Positions 33,999-44,831 of a stretch of DNA of 64,000 bases are shown here, in pieces. A program made the position numbers and the translations under genes. How positions within the stretch are numbered: the first letter of the stretch is position 1; each line of letters starts with the position of its first letter. The notes under the pieces were generated by a model, which ran no database searches, was not told where the DNA came from, and worked only from the letters and a program-made list of their open reading frames with translations. The stretch covers positions 62,001 through 126,000 of the forward strand of contig JADNRY010000057.1 in the NCBI GenBank assembly GCA_015501585.1, written 5' to 3'. The DNA is from Rhodocollybia butyracea. Its lineage: Eukaryota > Basidiomycota > Agaricomycetes > Agaricales > Omphalotaceae.

Positions 33999-35199
33999 GA
34001 TACCTGAAAGACCAGAGAGGCTCGAGTTACTGCGGTAAGGATGTATTTGCTTCAAGGGCTGCTTTATACTATGATTTTGATCTCTACAGCTTTTTGTGAG
34101 TATGGCACATGCACACACGTCTGCCACCCTTTGCCACCATCCTTTTATACCTTTGTCTCATCATCCTTCTTATATAGTGTAACCACCACCATCAATAGTC
34201 ATCTGCTGCTCATAGTACCTCAACTTGTGTCTCATGTAGCACCTCGGATTTTGTACCGGTGTCATCTCCAAGTCCGATTCCTGGTCTTCAGCGGAGACAA
34301 GGCTTTATTCTGCTTTATTGCATCTGAGCATCATCGAACTAAGAATTTACTTGAACGGAACTGTCAATCAATCATCCTACAGGGCCAAGCTAGGCTAAGA
34401 TGGGAAGGAAGGAAGGAAGGAAGGAAGGAAGTGAATTACTCGGCATGGTCCAAGATCTGAACGCCGGGGCAGCAAGGAAAATTTTTCAAAGTACTTATGT
34501 AAAGTGGTCTAAGAGCTATTCACTTCAGGCACAAATCCGATGCTGTACTAGATCCTCTGAGATCCTCCCGCCCCAATGATAGCCAATTTTGTACATGAAG
34601 TCTAGATACACTTGACTACTTTGGAAAAGCGCAATTATGAAGTGTAAGAGTCATTGCAATAGGCATTTTAGTCCATTGGTGTTACACCAAACAATGCCGA
34701 TGTGAGCATTCATCGCTGGAAAGATGTCCATGCCTCTGTCGAGGTGACGGTCCCCATGTGCAACTGCAAGTTTTGTTTCTATTCTCCTTCATTTTTTCTC
34801 TTCTCATTTAGGCCTCATTAATTGTATATATAGCCGTTGCTCTCCAAAATGGAGGTCCTAATTTTGCGATAGCTTGAATTCGAGAAAAATGAAAGGCTGT
34901 CTGACAATTCTTTATCAGCAGACACAAGATTCTCTGTGCTTCCATGTCCTCCTCCTCTCTAATCTCCGAGTCCGTTGAGACAAAATTGGGGCGTCCCCAG
35001 ATACTGAATATCATTAGTTGCCAAAACTCAAACTTACACCATTTGTGATTTGAACATTCAAATATTAATGTGCCTAGTGCCTACATATACACTCTCATTG
35101 TACAATATGTAAACAACTCTCACTGAGATGGGATTGCTTTCGCGCAGGGTATTCTCACCATGTTCATCGCCACCTTCAATAAATACATGTTCCGAACCA
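33999..35199. other. Intergenic with a GGAA microsatellite
   Basis: (GGAA)n, about seven units at 34401-34430. Other short frames lack support. No gene seen. Confidence 0.5.
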
Positions 35200-35570
35200 T
35201 CACCCTAATGTAATGCCTTCATACAGAACTTTCGAGTTGAGTAAACTTACGATAAAATTCGCCGAAAACCCCAAGTCAAACGGCATGACGCCCTCAAGCT
35301 CCTCGTCACTTAGAGTAAGATCCGCTGCCTCAAGATTGTCTTTGAGGTTTTCGATTTTCCGCCCTCCAATGATCAGGAATACATCGTTTCCCCCGTCGAA
35401 ATACTTATTGCTCCGGCGTCTTTCGCGACTTTCTCGAGGCATGAGACATTTTTGACATCTTCCTCAGTTCGTTCCCAATCACCGGTCATAGTACGTCCTT
35501 TCTCCCCACTTTCCTTACGGCGCTGCTCTTCCTCATCGGTACAAAGTTTGGCTCCTGCGACCCCATTTAA
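35200..35570 (-). pseudogene. Aldo/keto reductase (aryl-alcohol dehydrogenase-like) relic
   Basis: Minus-strand pieces in two frames match the C-terminal part of this family: AKLCTDEEEQRRKESG and GDWERTEEDVKNVSCLEKV, then in another frame DVFLIIGGRKIENLKDNLE with LTLSDEELEGVMPFDLGF. The IGGRKxExLxxN motif is typical of the NADP-binding end. The N-terminal barrel and catalytic residues are absent. Confidence 0.7.
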
Positions 35571-36534
35571 TAGAAAGATCCTCGCAAGCGATACCGTCGT
35601 GACTGCGAATCATCACAGGCCGCGGAAGCTTCTGTTCAGAGAAAACGGGGAGTTTTGGGGTGGAGGAAATGATCATTCGTGGTAGATCGACTTTTCCGCA
35701 ACAAATTCTATTCAGATTCGAGTTCGTTCCTCAGGATATCCGGGTCAACGTTTCAACGGGTGAATAAACGAACTTTTTACATTTTACAAGCTGCAGATCA
35801 AACAGCCCGCATGGGTCGATGGGCGATAGTACATCTTAATAAAGAAGGAAAGTTAAATAGTATCCAGAAGATGAGGCGGTCTATTATGTCCTGTGTCCCA
35901 AAAAAAACGTCATGGCAAACAGAAACTGGAGTGCGAGATACAAATAGCAGTTGAATTTTGAGAGAATTGACTTTGTAGTCTGTGGGAATTGTAAAGCGAG
36001 GTCCTCAGCCTCAAGATATCGTTTACCAAAATCTTATCGTTGATTTTAGGACCATACTCCTGCCTTTGTCTGCGAGCCGGCAGAGGTAGTTTGAGCCTGG
36101 GCATTGGAGGCTTCACTAGGCATGATAGTTGGCAATAACGAAGGAAACTTACGCCGCAAATTTGCTCGTAGCTCTTGTCGCAACTAAAAAGCTTCGATTC
36201 TGCAAAGTTCAAGTATCAAGATCTTTAAGGAGCTTCGAAACCCGCCAACTAAACATTCCGAAATGTGGTAAGAGTATAACATTGCTCCTTATCATGATTT
36301 TGTTCCATCCCATGCTCAACCTCGACGATCGAGTCTCCCATCCCAAAAATCCCAGCGATAAACCTAATAATCCTGCACCGGTTCCTCAGCCTTTGTGGCA
36401 CCTCAGTGTCAACCAGATCTGATGCATACCGTCACCAATTTCATCTCCCAACTTTGCGTTTCTCTTTGCGTTCTCTTTTTCTTCCTTCGAAACAGTGACG
36501 TCCCTCCTGTTTACTAAATTGCTTGTATCCCAAG
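35571..36534. other. Dispersed repeat block upstream of a family B relic
   Basis: 35571-35960 and 36000-36260 match 51415-51730 and 51860-51960, and also 58720-59110 and 59240-59380. The segment includes gctcgtagctcttgtcgc (36162), repeated at 59278. No gene. Confidence 0.6.
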
Positions 36535-37420
36535 TCAACGCCAGAGAGTGAGCTTTCTTGATTTTGGCAATGAGAGTTGCGGAGGCGAACAGGAATACTT
36601 CATTTCGGACGACTGGGTACCAGAAGGTAGTACTAAAGTTGGAGCTGGCCCGAAGCCGGTGGGAGAGGCATGGCGGAAAAAGTGAATGGGATGATGCCGA
36701 TTGGCGACGTATTTGTCGGGTTCAAAGTGCGAGGTAGACTTGGACGTCAATTTTTTGGCAGCGACAGACCAGGAGGAGGATGGGGCGGCAGATACTGGAG
36801 TAAATGCCACAGGGTATGGGCCATGAACGATGTCGACAAGTAAGGAGATGTAGCGAAGTATTTCGACTAGAGGGACGTGAACGAGTCTTTTGCTAGCAAA
36901 GTACCGATGTCTGGTAACAAGAATGGAAGTTGCATGGGAGAAAACGCGATGCTAGGACCTATGAAAGGGCCAACTAGCATATGCTACACGCGTGAAAAAT
37001 AAAATAAGTTTGATTGTGCCACTGTACACAAAATGCCACTATTGACCTGATGTTCACAACGTTCACGTTCAACAATCTTCCCAGTATTAGACACAGAACT
37101 TCTCTGCACCGGGAATTACTGCACAATCGACATGAGAATCCCCCCGTTCATACACTTCATCTAACTCCAGAGAATTGTCCTGTGCAAAAGGCAACAACAA
37201 GAGTCGTGGACAGGAAAGCAGAACCAGTACGCCGCAATAAACCGGCCATCCTTCCCGCCAGATCTGAACCGGGTTAGTACACCATACCAATCTCACTATG
37301 AAGCGGGGATGAAAAGGAAATGTCGGAACCAGAATCATCGAAACCATCACGATAGTTTTGAATATAATTTCTTTGGAAGCATTGAAATTTGGCACAGTTG
37401 ATATCGACAAGGCGCCACTT
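36535..37420 (-). pseudogene. Family B F-box relic
   Basis: The exon 2 remnant at 36535-36960 keeps SHFEPDKYVANRHHPIHFF with frame changes. The exon 1 remnant at 37090-37420 keeps the region corresponding to HVDLAVMGGAEKLCG. It is divergent from the intact family A gene at 37549. Confidence 0.7.
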
Positions 37421-37548
37421 GTTGGCCATTTGTCTTGTCTACTGGAGAACAACCGAGAAAGCGCTGAGCGCTCGCCGCATCGAGTCACGTGAACCGCTGT
37501 GGTCAGATCCACGCTGTACCTCTAAAAGTGGACTCTGTGCCTTCCAAG

Positions 37549-38865
37549 ATGTGCTCCTCCCTCGAATCTGCCTACCAGGCGCTTTACACAGAATTCCTAG
37601 CCAAAAGCCGTCACAACGATATTCCCAAATCTCCTGTTGCCCGAGCCAGGTTACGCGCTCTAATCGATCAGACACGAAAGGATCTTCAGTTGTGTTCCGA
37701 GATTCCCATTTGTAACCAGATTTCTCGGGTCCTGGAATTTGAGGAATCTCTGTTCGCTCCCATTCGAATCCTTCCCTCGGAGGTTTTGACAGAAATCTTT
37801 CAACTAGTCATCGAAACATCCAGTAAACCTGGTATTATCTACACATCCTGGAAGTCTCCCAAGCTTTCTGGGTGCATCTTTATGCTCACCTGGATCTGCT
37901 TCTGGTGGCGAGACGAGGCTCTTTCAAACTCTACCTTCTGGTCCAGGATAGCGGTTCGTTATTCCGGCTCTTCACATGCTCCACCTAAAGTGGCTGCATT
38001 TCTGAATGAATGCATTTTGCGATCGGGAGTATTGGCACCCATGCGTATTGGGATCTATATAGAACGCACTGATTTCTTTCCATCTATTGCTGCCTTGTTG
38101 GTAGCACAGGTGCACAGATGGAGACAGGCTGTGTTGTCGTTTCACTATCTACAACGGATAGAGAGCTTAGACAGCGTAGACAGCTTGTTTCCCTTCGACC
38201 CCTCTACACACTTTCCTCTCCTCGAAGATCTGTCATTCAATTCTGACGAACCCACAATAGCTAATCGAATCTTGGAATGCTATCCTCCTCTCCGGAAACT
38301 GGAGCTCTCAGAGTTATCAGAGTCATCTATAAATGTCATAGCAGGTCAAAAGCTGAAGATATTGAAAGTTGGCCGCTACAGCGGTGTATCTCTTGCCAGG
38401 TTGCTCCACATGTGCCCTTGTTTGGAGTCCTTGACCCTCGAATCTTTTGAGTTCAAAGGAAATCCTGGTATTAATCAAATCACTTGTCGGTCGTCCCTCT
38501 CGACCTTACACATTGGTGTGGAGGATAATGCGTATAAGGTCCAAAACGGGGCCTGGACCGGCGTTACGCTCCCCAAGCTGTCCAAACTCGACGTTACACT
38601 ACCAGACCTTATTGATGACGAAAACTGGGAAACAGCTTACGAACCTGGCACTTCTCTCAGCGAGCTGAAAGAGGTAGTAAAGCAATCGAAGTGTGCATTA
38701 CAGCGCGTCAATCTGATAATGTATTATGGAAAAGAGCCCCAGTTTACACTCGAGATCGCTGACAAGTTTTTCGAGGACTTGCCAGTCAAGGCGGAAGGGT
38801 CTTTCGTGGAAAGCAAGTTATTGCAGGAATGGAGGGAAGATGTGGAGGAGACAATAGATGAATGA
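37549..38865 (+). CDS. Family A F-box-like, LRR-like protein
   Basis: Intronless, 438 aa, start MCSSLESAYQALY at 37549 (open upstream only from GTG). The core is LPSEVLTEIFQLV; CFWWRDEAL, STFWSRI, the LRR-like strands (FPLLEDLSF, LRKLELSEL, CLESLTLESFEF) and the end FFEDLPVKAEGSF are intact. It shares with the copy at 61136 the ERTDFFPSIAALLVAQ-type insert and PMRI strand, so these two form a subgroup. Confidence 0.88.
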   Translation: MCSSLESAYQALYTEFLAKSRHNDIPKSPVARARLRALIDQTRKDLQLCSEIPICNQISRVLEFEESLFAPIRILPSEVLTEIFQLVIETSSKPGIIYTSWKSPKLSGCIFMLTWICFWWRDEALSNSTFWSRIAVRYSGSSHAPPKVAAFLNECILRSGVLAPMRIGIYIERTDFFPSIAALLVAQVHRWRQAVLSFHYLQRIESLDSVDSLFPFDPSTHFPLLEDLSFNSDEPTIANRILECYPPLRKLELSELSESSINVIAGQKLKILKVGRYSGVSLARLLHMCPCLESLTLESFEFKGNPGINQITCRSSLSTLHIGVEDNAYKVQNGAWTGVTLPKLSKLDVTLPDLIDDENWETAYEPGTSLSELKEVVKQSKCALQRVNLIMYYGKEPQFTLEIADKFFEDLPVKAEGSFVESKLLQEWREDVEETIDE

Positions 38866-39733
38866 CGACGTGAACGACCAGGTTCAGTATCAAGTTCAAT
38901 GTTTTCTGAAAGTGAATCCGAGTGATGCGAGTTATGAATTTGTTCACTGCACTTTCGATGAAAAGAAATTGAAGCCTTCACTTACGTTCCAGATGTCACG
39001 GTTATAAGTCCCATGCAGATTCTGTTGTGTGTTCTAAATCCAGTGGTTATTGGAGCATAGCAGAGATATTTTGAAGTAAAAACCTGGAACGAAAATCCTA
39101 ATGCTCAGCCCCCGATCTAGATCTGATGGTCTGGATTCTCGAGACTAGTGCTTCAGCAATACCTCTTATCAAGTGCAATTGATGATTCTGTGCGCGTTGA
39201 ATCAAAGGCGGATCCTCCCCACCAGGGAAATTAGTTGGGTACCTGCTATTGGTACAGTATTCAAACAGTATCTTGGTTGTGTCCATTGCTGAAGAGCACT
39301 CTCAGCTCTTAGAACACCTTTTTTGCCCCCCATCCCCCCACTAACATATTTGCGCGCAAAGCAATGCGCGAGAGTGATAACCCCAAGGTTAAATCAAAAG
39401 AGGATTCTAGTGTCAAGTGATTGGAGTACCGGAGCACAAGGTGCCTACATTCACGTTTCACTATACAAGATTAACTGAGGAGCTTATGGTAGACTTCCAA
39501 CCGGGAAGTCGGTGCTATTGGTACAGCAAACAGTATCTTGGTTGCCGTCAACTTGAACGAACGGCCCACCGGAACGATGAGAAGCAAATCATATGACCCG
39601 CTAGTGAAGCGACCGGGGTTCGGGGCCGCACTTCCTTCTAGTGTCCATAGACCACCATTGGCATCCGTACGCTACCATATACGCCTCAAAACGTACACAT
39701 ACACGACTACTTGCAACCAGTGCCAGTACCATC
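38866..39733. other. Intergenic, short duplicated segment
   Basis: A block gctattggtacag..aaacagtatcttggttg occurs at 39245-39285 and again at 39513-39545. No supported gene. Confidence 0.45.
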
Positions 39734-41122
39734 ATGTCCGAGGCCAACGTTCCATCGCATAGCCAGTTAGACTCCAAAAGCTTGACTTCCACACATCCTC
39801 CGACGCACTCTTCTCTCGAATCTACCTACCAGGCACTCTATGCAGAATTCCTCACCAAAAGCCGCCAGAACGATATCCCGAACTCTCCTGTTGTCCGAGA
39901 TAGGTTGCGTGCTCTAATCGCTCAGACCCGAAGTGACCTGCTAACATGGTCGGAGAGTACGACTTGTACTTGTAGTCAGATTTCTCGGGTCCTGGAACTG
40001 CAAGAATCGCTGTTGGCTCCCATTCGAACCCTTCCCTCGGACGTGTTGACAAAAATCTTTCAGCTAGTCATCGAGACATCCGATGAACCTGAGATTACTT
40101 ACTCATCCTGGAAGTACACCAAGTTATCTGGGTGTATCTTTTTATTCACCTGGGTCTGCTTTTGGTGGCGAGATGAGGCTCTTTCTAACTCTATCTTCTG
40201 GTCCAGGATAGCAGTTTATGACGAGTCGTCAGAATGGGATGCACCGCCCACTACTTCGGAAGTAGCTGCATTTCTGTATGATTGCATCTTGCGATCGGGA
40301 GTATCGGCACCTCTGAGTATTAAAATTTCTATTTCTTTACGAAGGGGAACTTGTCCTCCAGCTGTCACTACCATGTTGGCAGCGCAGGCTCACAGATGGA
40401 GACAGGTTGCACTGTCGGTTGATATGCGAAGCGACCAGATTGGCAGCCTGTTCCCTTTCAAACCCTCCTCTACCCATTTTCCTCTTCTTGAAGATCTATC
40501 ATTTCGATGTTATGGTCCCAACATAGATGCTGTCCAGAATCCAATCCTGGCGTATTATCCTCCACTCCAGAAACTGGAACTAGATGACCTCTCGGAGTCA
40601 TATGCAGATGTCATAGGAAGTCGAAATTTGAAGGTCCTGAAACTTGGTTGTTACTCTGGTGTATCTCTTGCCAGGTTACTCGACATGTGCCCTTGTTTGG
40701 AGTTCTTGAAACTCGGATCTTTCAGTTTCACAGCGAGCCCCAATGCCACTAAACAAATAACTTGTCAGTCCTCCCTCTTGACGTTGGACATTCATGGAGA
40801 CATGGTAAATGGGCTCTGGAAGGGGGTCACGCTACCTGAGCTGACCAAACTGCATGTTAAACTGCCTGACTTTGGTGGGTGGCATGAAGCTGATGTCAAA
40901 GCTGACACTCAGGCCTCACTCAGTGAGCTGAAAGACGTACTAAAGCGGTCAGGGTGTGCATTACAGCATGTCAATTTGGTTACAGACTCAGATCGTGAGG
41001 AATGGGGCATGTATCTACTCCCAATGATGGAGAAGTTTTTCGAGGATTTGCCAGCCAAAGCTGTGGGCTGTTTTGTCGAGGGCATGCCATTGCAGGAATG
41101 GATGAAATGGTATCTTAAATGA
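39734..41122 (+). CDS. Family A F-box-like, LRR-like protein
   Basis: Intronless, 462 aa, start MSEANVPSHSQLD at 39734, the same opening as the copies at 5026 and 27897. F-box-like core LPSDVLTKIFQLV at about residues 105-118, then CFWWRDEAL, SIFWSRIAV and LRR-like strands (FPLLEDLSF, LQKLELDDL, CLEFLKLGSFSF). The last 50 residues are more divergent than in other copies (MMEKFFEDLPAKAVGCF). Confidence 0.87.
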   Translation: MSEANVPSHSQLDSKSLTSTHPPTHSSLESTYQALYAEFLTKSRQNDIPNSPVVRDRLRALIAQTRSDLLTWSESTTCTCSQISRVLELQESLLAPIRTLPSDVLTKIFQLVIETSDEPEITYSSWKYTKLSGCIFLFTWVCFWWRDEALSNSIFWSRIAVYDESSEWDAPPTTSEVAAFLYDCILRSGVSAPLSIKISISLRRGTCPPAVTTMLAAQAHRWRQVALSVDMRSDQIGSLFPFKPSSTHFPLLEDLSFRCYGPNIDAVQNPILAYYPPLQKLELDDLSESYADVIGSRNLKVLKLGCYSGVSLARLLDMCPCLEFLKLGSFSFTASPNATKQITCQSSLLTLDIHGDMVNGLWKGVTLPELTKLHVKLPDFGGWHEADVKADTQASLSELKDVLKRSGCALQHVNLVTDSDREEWGMYLLPMMEKFFEDLPAKAVGCFVEGMPLQEWMKWYLK

Positions 41123-41339
41123 TGGCGGTGCTTGCGTATTAGAATCTAGATTAACCGTTTGGCATCGTTCGCTGCGTTCTTGATACTTGAAGACAACTCT
41201 TAAGATCTTGTTTAACGAACTTTGAAGCCAGAACTGAAAGCTCCCTTTAGCTAGGGACCATTGATAGATGTCAAAGTGGTACGCTCATCGGAGTGATATT
41301 AGGTTTCTGCTTGCAACTAGTAGCATCACCACGTCTGAG

Positions 41340-41640
41340 GCCAACGTTTGAGTTACTTTGAAAGCCAGGCTTCCGCCATTGAATCGGCCTAACAGGCACT
41401 CTACGGGGAATTCTTCGCCAAAAACCGCCACAATGGCCAACCCAACTCCTGTTGCCCGAGTTAGCTTGCGCTGTAATCGATCAGACACGAAGAGTAGGCT
41501 CTACAGATATGCTCCAATATGCCCCAAGAGCACTCATAGCCAAATCAAGGGTCCTGACACTACAGGAATCATAAAAGCTTCGTTTCTGCGAAGTTTAAAG
41601 ATAAGGGTCTTTGAGGAGTTCGAAACCCGCTAAATACATG
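41340..41640 (+). pseudogene. N-terminal fragment of a family A gene joined to a repeat
   Basis: Resembles the first 70 codons (AACAGGCACTCTACGGGGAA; CAAAAACCGCCACAATGG) with frameshifts, then switches at about 41550 to a segment (cactacaggaatcataaaag) that also follows a family A fragment at 62830. Both composites seem to come from one ancestral rearrangement. Confidence 0.6.
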
Positions 41641-41739
41641 TGGTAACAGTACCTTTGCGATCACCGTAACCCACCCTCAACTTCGACGATCGAATCTGCC
41701 TTCCCAAAAATCCAAGCGATAAACCTAATAATCCTCCGT

Positions 41740-42760
41740 CGGTGCCTCAACCGACACCTCCAGATCTGATAACCGTCACCGACTTCATCTCCCAATTTTG
41801 CCTTTCTCCTTGCCTTGCCTTTCCGTTCTTCAAACCAGTGGCGTGTTCCTTCCCGCTTACTGTATCCCGGGCCAATGCGAGAGAGCGAGCTTGCTTGATC
41901 TCAGCAATGAGAGCCGCAGAGGCGAACGGGAATACTTCGTTTCGGATGACTGTGTACCAGAAGGTTACACCAAAGTTAGAGCTGGCCCGGAAGATGGTGG
42001 AAGAAGCGAGCGTGGCGGAAAAAGTAGGTGGTATGATGGTGAACGACGTAATTGTTGTTCGAGGTATACTTGGACGTCGATTTTTTGGAATGATAGACTT
42101 GGAGGATGGAGCGGCAGATGTTGGAGTGGACGCAAGGTCGGGGTCATGAAATGCATGAACGATGAACGATGAGAAAGGGGATGTAGCACGCGTGAATGGT
42201 CTTTTGCCAGCGAAGCAACGATGTCGGAGAATGAGACTGGAATTTGGAAGGAAGTGAATGCGAGGCTGGGATATATGAATGGATCCACCAGCATATGCTA
42301 CATGCGTAAAAAATAAGATAAGCCTGATAGCGTCACTGCACACAATGTGCGACTATTACCTGATGTTTGACAGTCCCTTCCCAGTCCTGACCACATAACT
42401 TCTCGAATCTCCGCACCGCCTATGACCGCTAGATTAATGAGTAGGTGCAAAATCACCCGTGTCGTATGGTTTGCCAGCCATTCATATACTTCATCTAACC
42501 CTAGACTTGTCCTCTCTCATATACTGCGTCCAACAGGCGATAGCAAGAGTCGCGGACAGGAAAGCAAAACTGGTCCGTGGAAGTGAACTGGCCTTCCTTT
42601 CCACCAAATCTGACAACTACTATCAGTCGTCGTATCAATCTCACTGAAGCTGATGAAAAGTAGTTGTCGGATGTTGGAACCTGAATCCGAAATCGTCGAG
42701 ATCAACACAATACTAGTTCGTCTTGGAAAGTATTGGTATGGTTTATAAGGCGCCACTTGT
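41740..42760 (-). pseudogene. Family B F-box relic
   Basis: The exon 2 remnant (42300-41740) keeps FRASSNFGVTFWYTVIRNEVFPFASAALIAEIK, given here as the motifs FRASSNFG and NEVFPFASA, but with frame changes through the F-box. The exon 1 remnant (42760-42380) is heavily broken. No intact family A partner remains to its right; only a short promoter-like piece is left at 42860-42930. Confidence 0.7.
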
Positions 42761-44831
42761 CTTGTCTACCGTTAGTACCAACGCCAATGAGAAATAACCT
42801 GGCTAGACGCTTGTGGTTCGCGGAGAAACTCGTTCGTGAAAAAAGAACTCAGATAGACAAGCGCTCGCCGCATCACGTGAACCGTATATCGGCGTCACAT
42901 AGTTCTGTGCCTTCTCAATGAATTACAGTCAGATTTTGGAATCAGGAACCGCGTGGAAACAGGGCGGTTATTCAGTGTCCCCATCACCGTTTGTATAATC
43001 TTCACTACTACCGCCTCTGTTCCGAGTGCCAAGTTCCAACCATCCTTCCGAATGAAACATTGATTGGTATGCTTCAGGCTCTCATATGGTCACTGACGAT
43101 CTGGGGCAGAGTTATCAGGAAAGAGAATTGTAGGTTGGATAACAGTGAATCAAGAAGGGACAACTTGAACTAGAGTTCTGAGGTGTCATTCCGAAACTCG
43201 GACCCGGACCTGGTGTTTCTCGGATACATGCATAGGTATGAGAGAGACTTTGACTACAAAACTCAAGCTCTTTGTGCGCCATCCCCGTTGTCATTGGATT
43301 TACTTTCGCTATTCTGCCGCGCCGATCTCGATCATTGGTTACAACATCCTTACCTTTAGTCGGGGAAAAGATGGTTGAAGGAGAATTGCGCAAGGAGTTA
43401 CATGCTCACATGCATCAGGTGGCACCAGGCAGGTTAACCGAGCTGGGGAGCATGGTCATACAGTCGGTGATTTTCGGAGATTCCAGGAGTACTTATAAGT
43501 TTGGTGCTATCGGGAAATTGTGAGCCGTTCCACTGTACAAGCTACTTAATACGTACTAGGTATCATCAAGAATACGTTGGAGCCTGAAGTCATATTCCAG
43601 GTCTCGCGCCATCAAACTTTGAAGGCATCAGTTCATTCTTAGAACTCGAGGGCAATCCCACAAACAACGACTTCGGTCTTGGCCACAAATAAATCAAGTT
43701 TGGTATCTACAACATCTTAGTTTATCTCTGAAGGAGTACATATGGGACGGGCGGGCTGGTACAAGGTGATACATTTCATTGCTCACTTTGATTGAAATTG
43801 TCTAAATTTTCTCAGAGTTATTACGCTCCTTCCCTTCAGTGAACGATTTTTCTTCACTCTCGTGAATTCTGGCTCGCGAGACTATTGCGCTCCATTCGTC
43901 TTAATCCCCCCTCCCTTGGCAGGAACGGGCCGTGACAACAATTCTGACTCACTCGTTCAGTTGCGGTTCGTTCCTGCAAATCCTAGCATTCCAATGCCCT
44001 CAAGAACCTCCGCGAACCTTGTGCTCATTCCCTTAACTTCCAAACAGTATCCGGCCACTGCTAATGTGCATTGTCCATCAGTCCCCGCATCTTCATCTTA
44101 CATCTCGCTTGTTGTCATTCCGAGTCTTCCGTTCAATTCTGTTTACATTTTGCTCGATATGGACGTGCTACACCCGGGAAAACCTTACCGTCGTGTAACC
44201 TTATTCCTCCTACGTCATACACACCGCACCATCTCTCTTTGTTCACTCAGAGAATAACCCTCCCCGCCTTTGTCGACAGTCGCAGCTCATTTACCCATGT
44301 TCAGAATGCTGTTCAAGTCGCCGCATTGGCCTCTGAGCTGCACTGTGGAGGGAAGAACGGGTGACGGAGGAAGGAGATGATACAAACCATTCCGTGAAAG
44401 ATAAGGTTATGCCGTGGCCCGTACCATGTAGTATGATTTGGTTCTGCCGGGCCGCGTGGGATCGGTGGCGGTGGCATTGTGCGGTCATCTCCGCCGCCTC
44501 TTTCGCGCACTGGTCATTCAATGGAACTTCTTTTGGTTTGCAACAAATATCACGAACCGGAGGGATGTGGGTTTTACCTCATCTCCCGAAAACTAGGAAA
44601 ATATTAGCTCTGAAGCCCTGAAGGACGAGAATCGAAAGGGGATTCTCTTAAATTATAGTTCAAGTTTTTAGGTTCACACTGACATACACACATAGCGAGT
44701 GATTGACAGATTAGTTGACAGTTTGTATCCACAGATATATCGATATATTTTAGGAAATGAACTGTTGCTCTTAACCTTCCTTCGGCCCACTCTACGCTCT
44801 CAACCCCAGACGAGTCTCCGTTCTCGCTCTA
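42761..44831. other. Intergenic, no confident gene
   Basis: Open frames at 43272-43523 and 43862-44257 lack ATG starts at their ends and a family match. 42860-42930 resembles the family A upstream region (aagcgctcgccgcatcacgtgaacc, in part). Confidence 0.4.

Noticed and set aside
43862..44257. 131-codon plus-strand frame
   Set aside because: Pro/Ser-rich without recognisable motif, intron or flanking conservation; left as unassigned.
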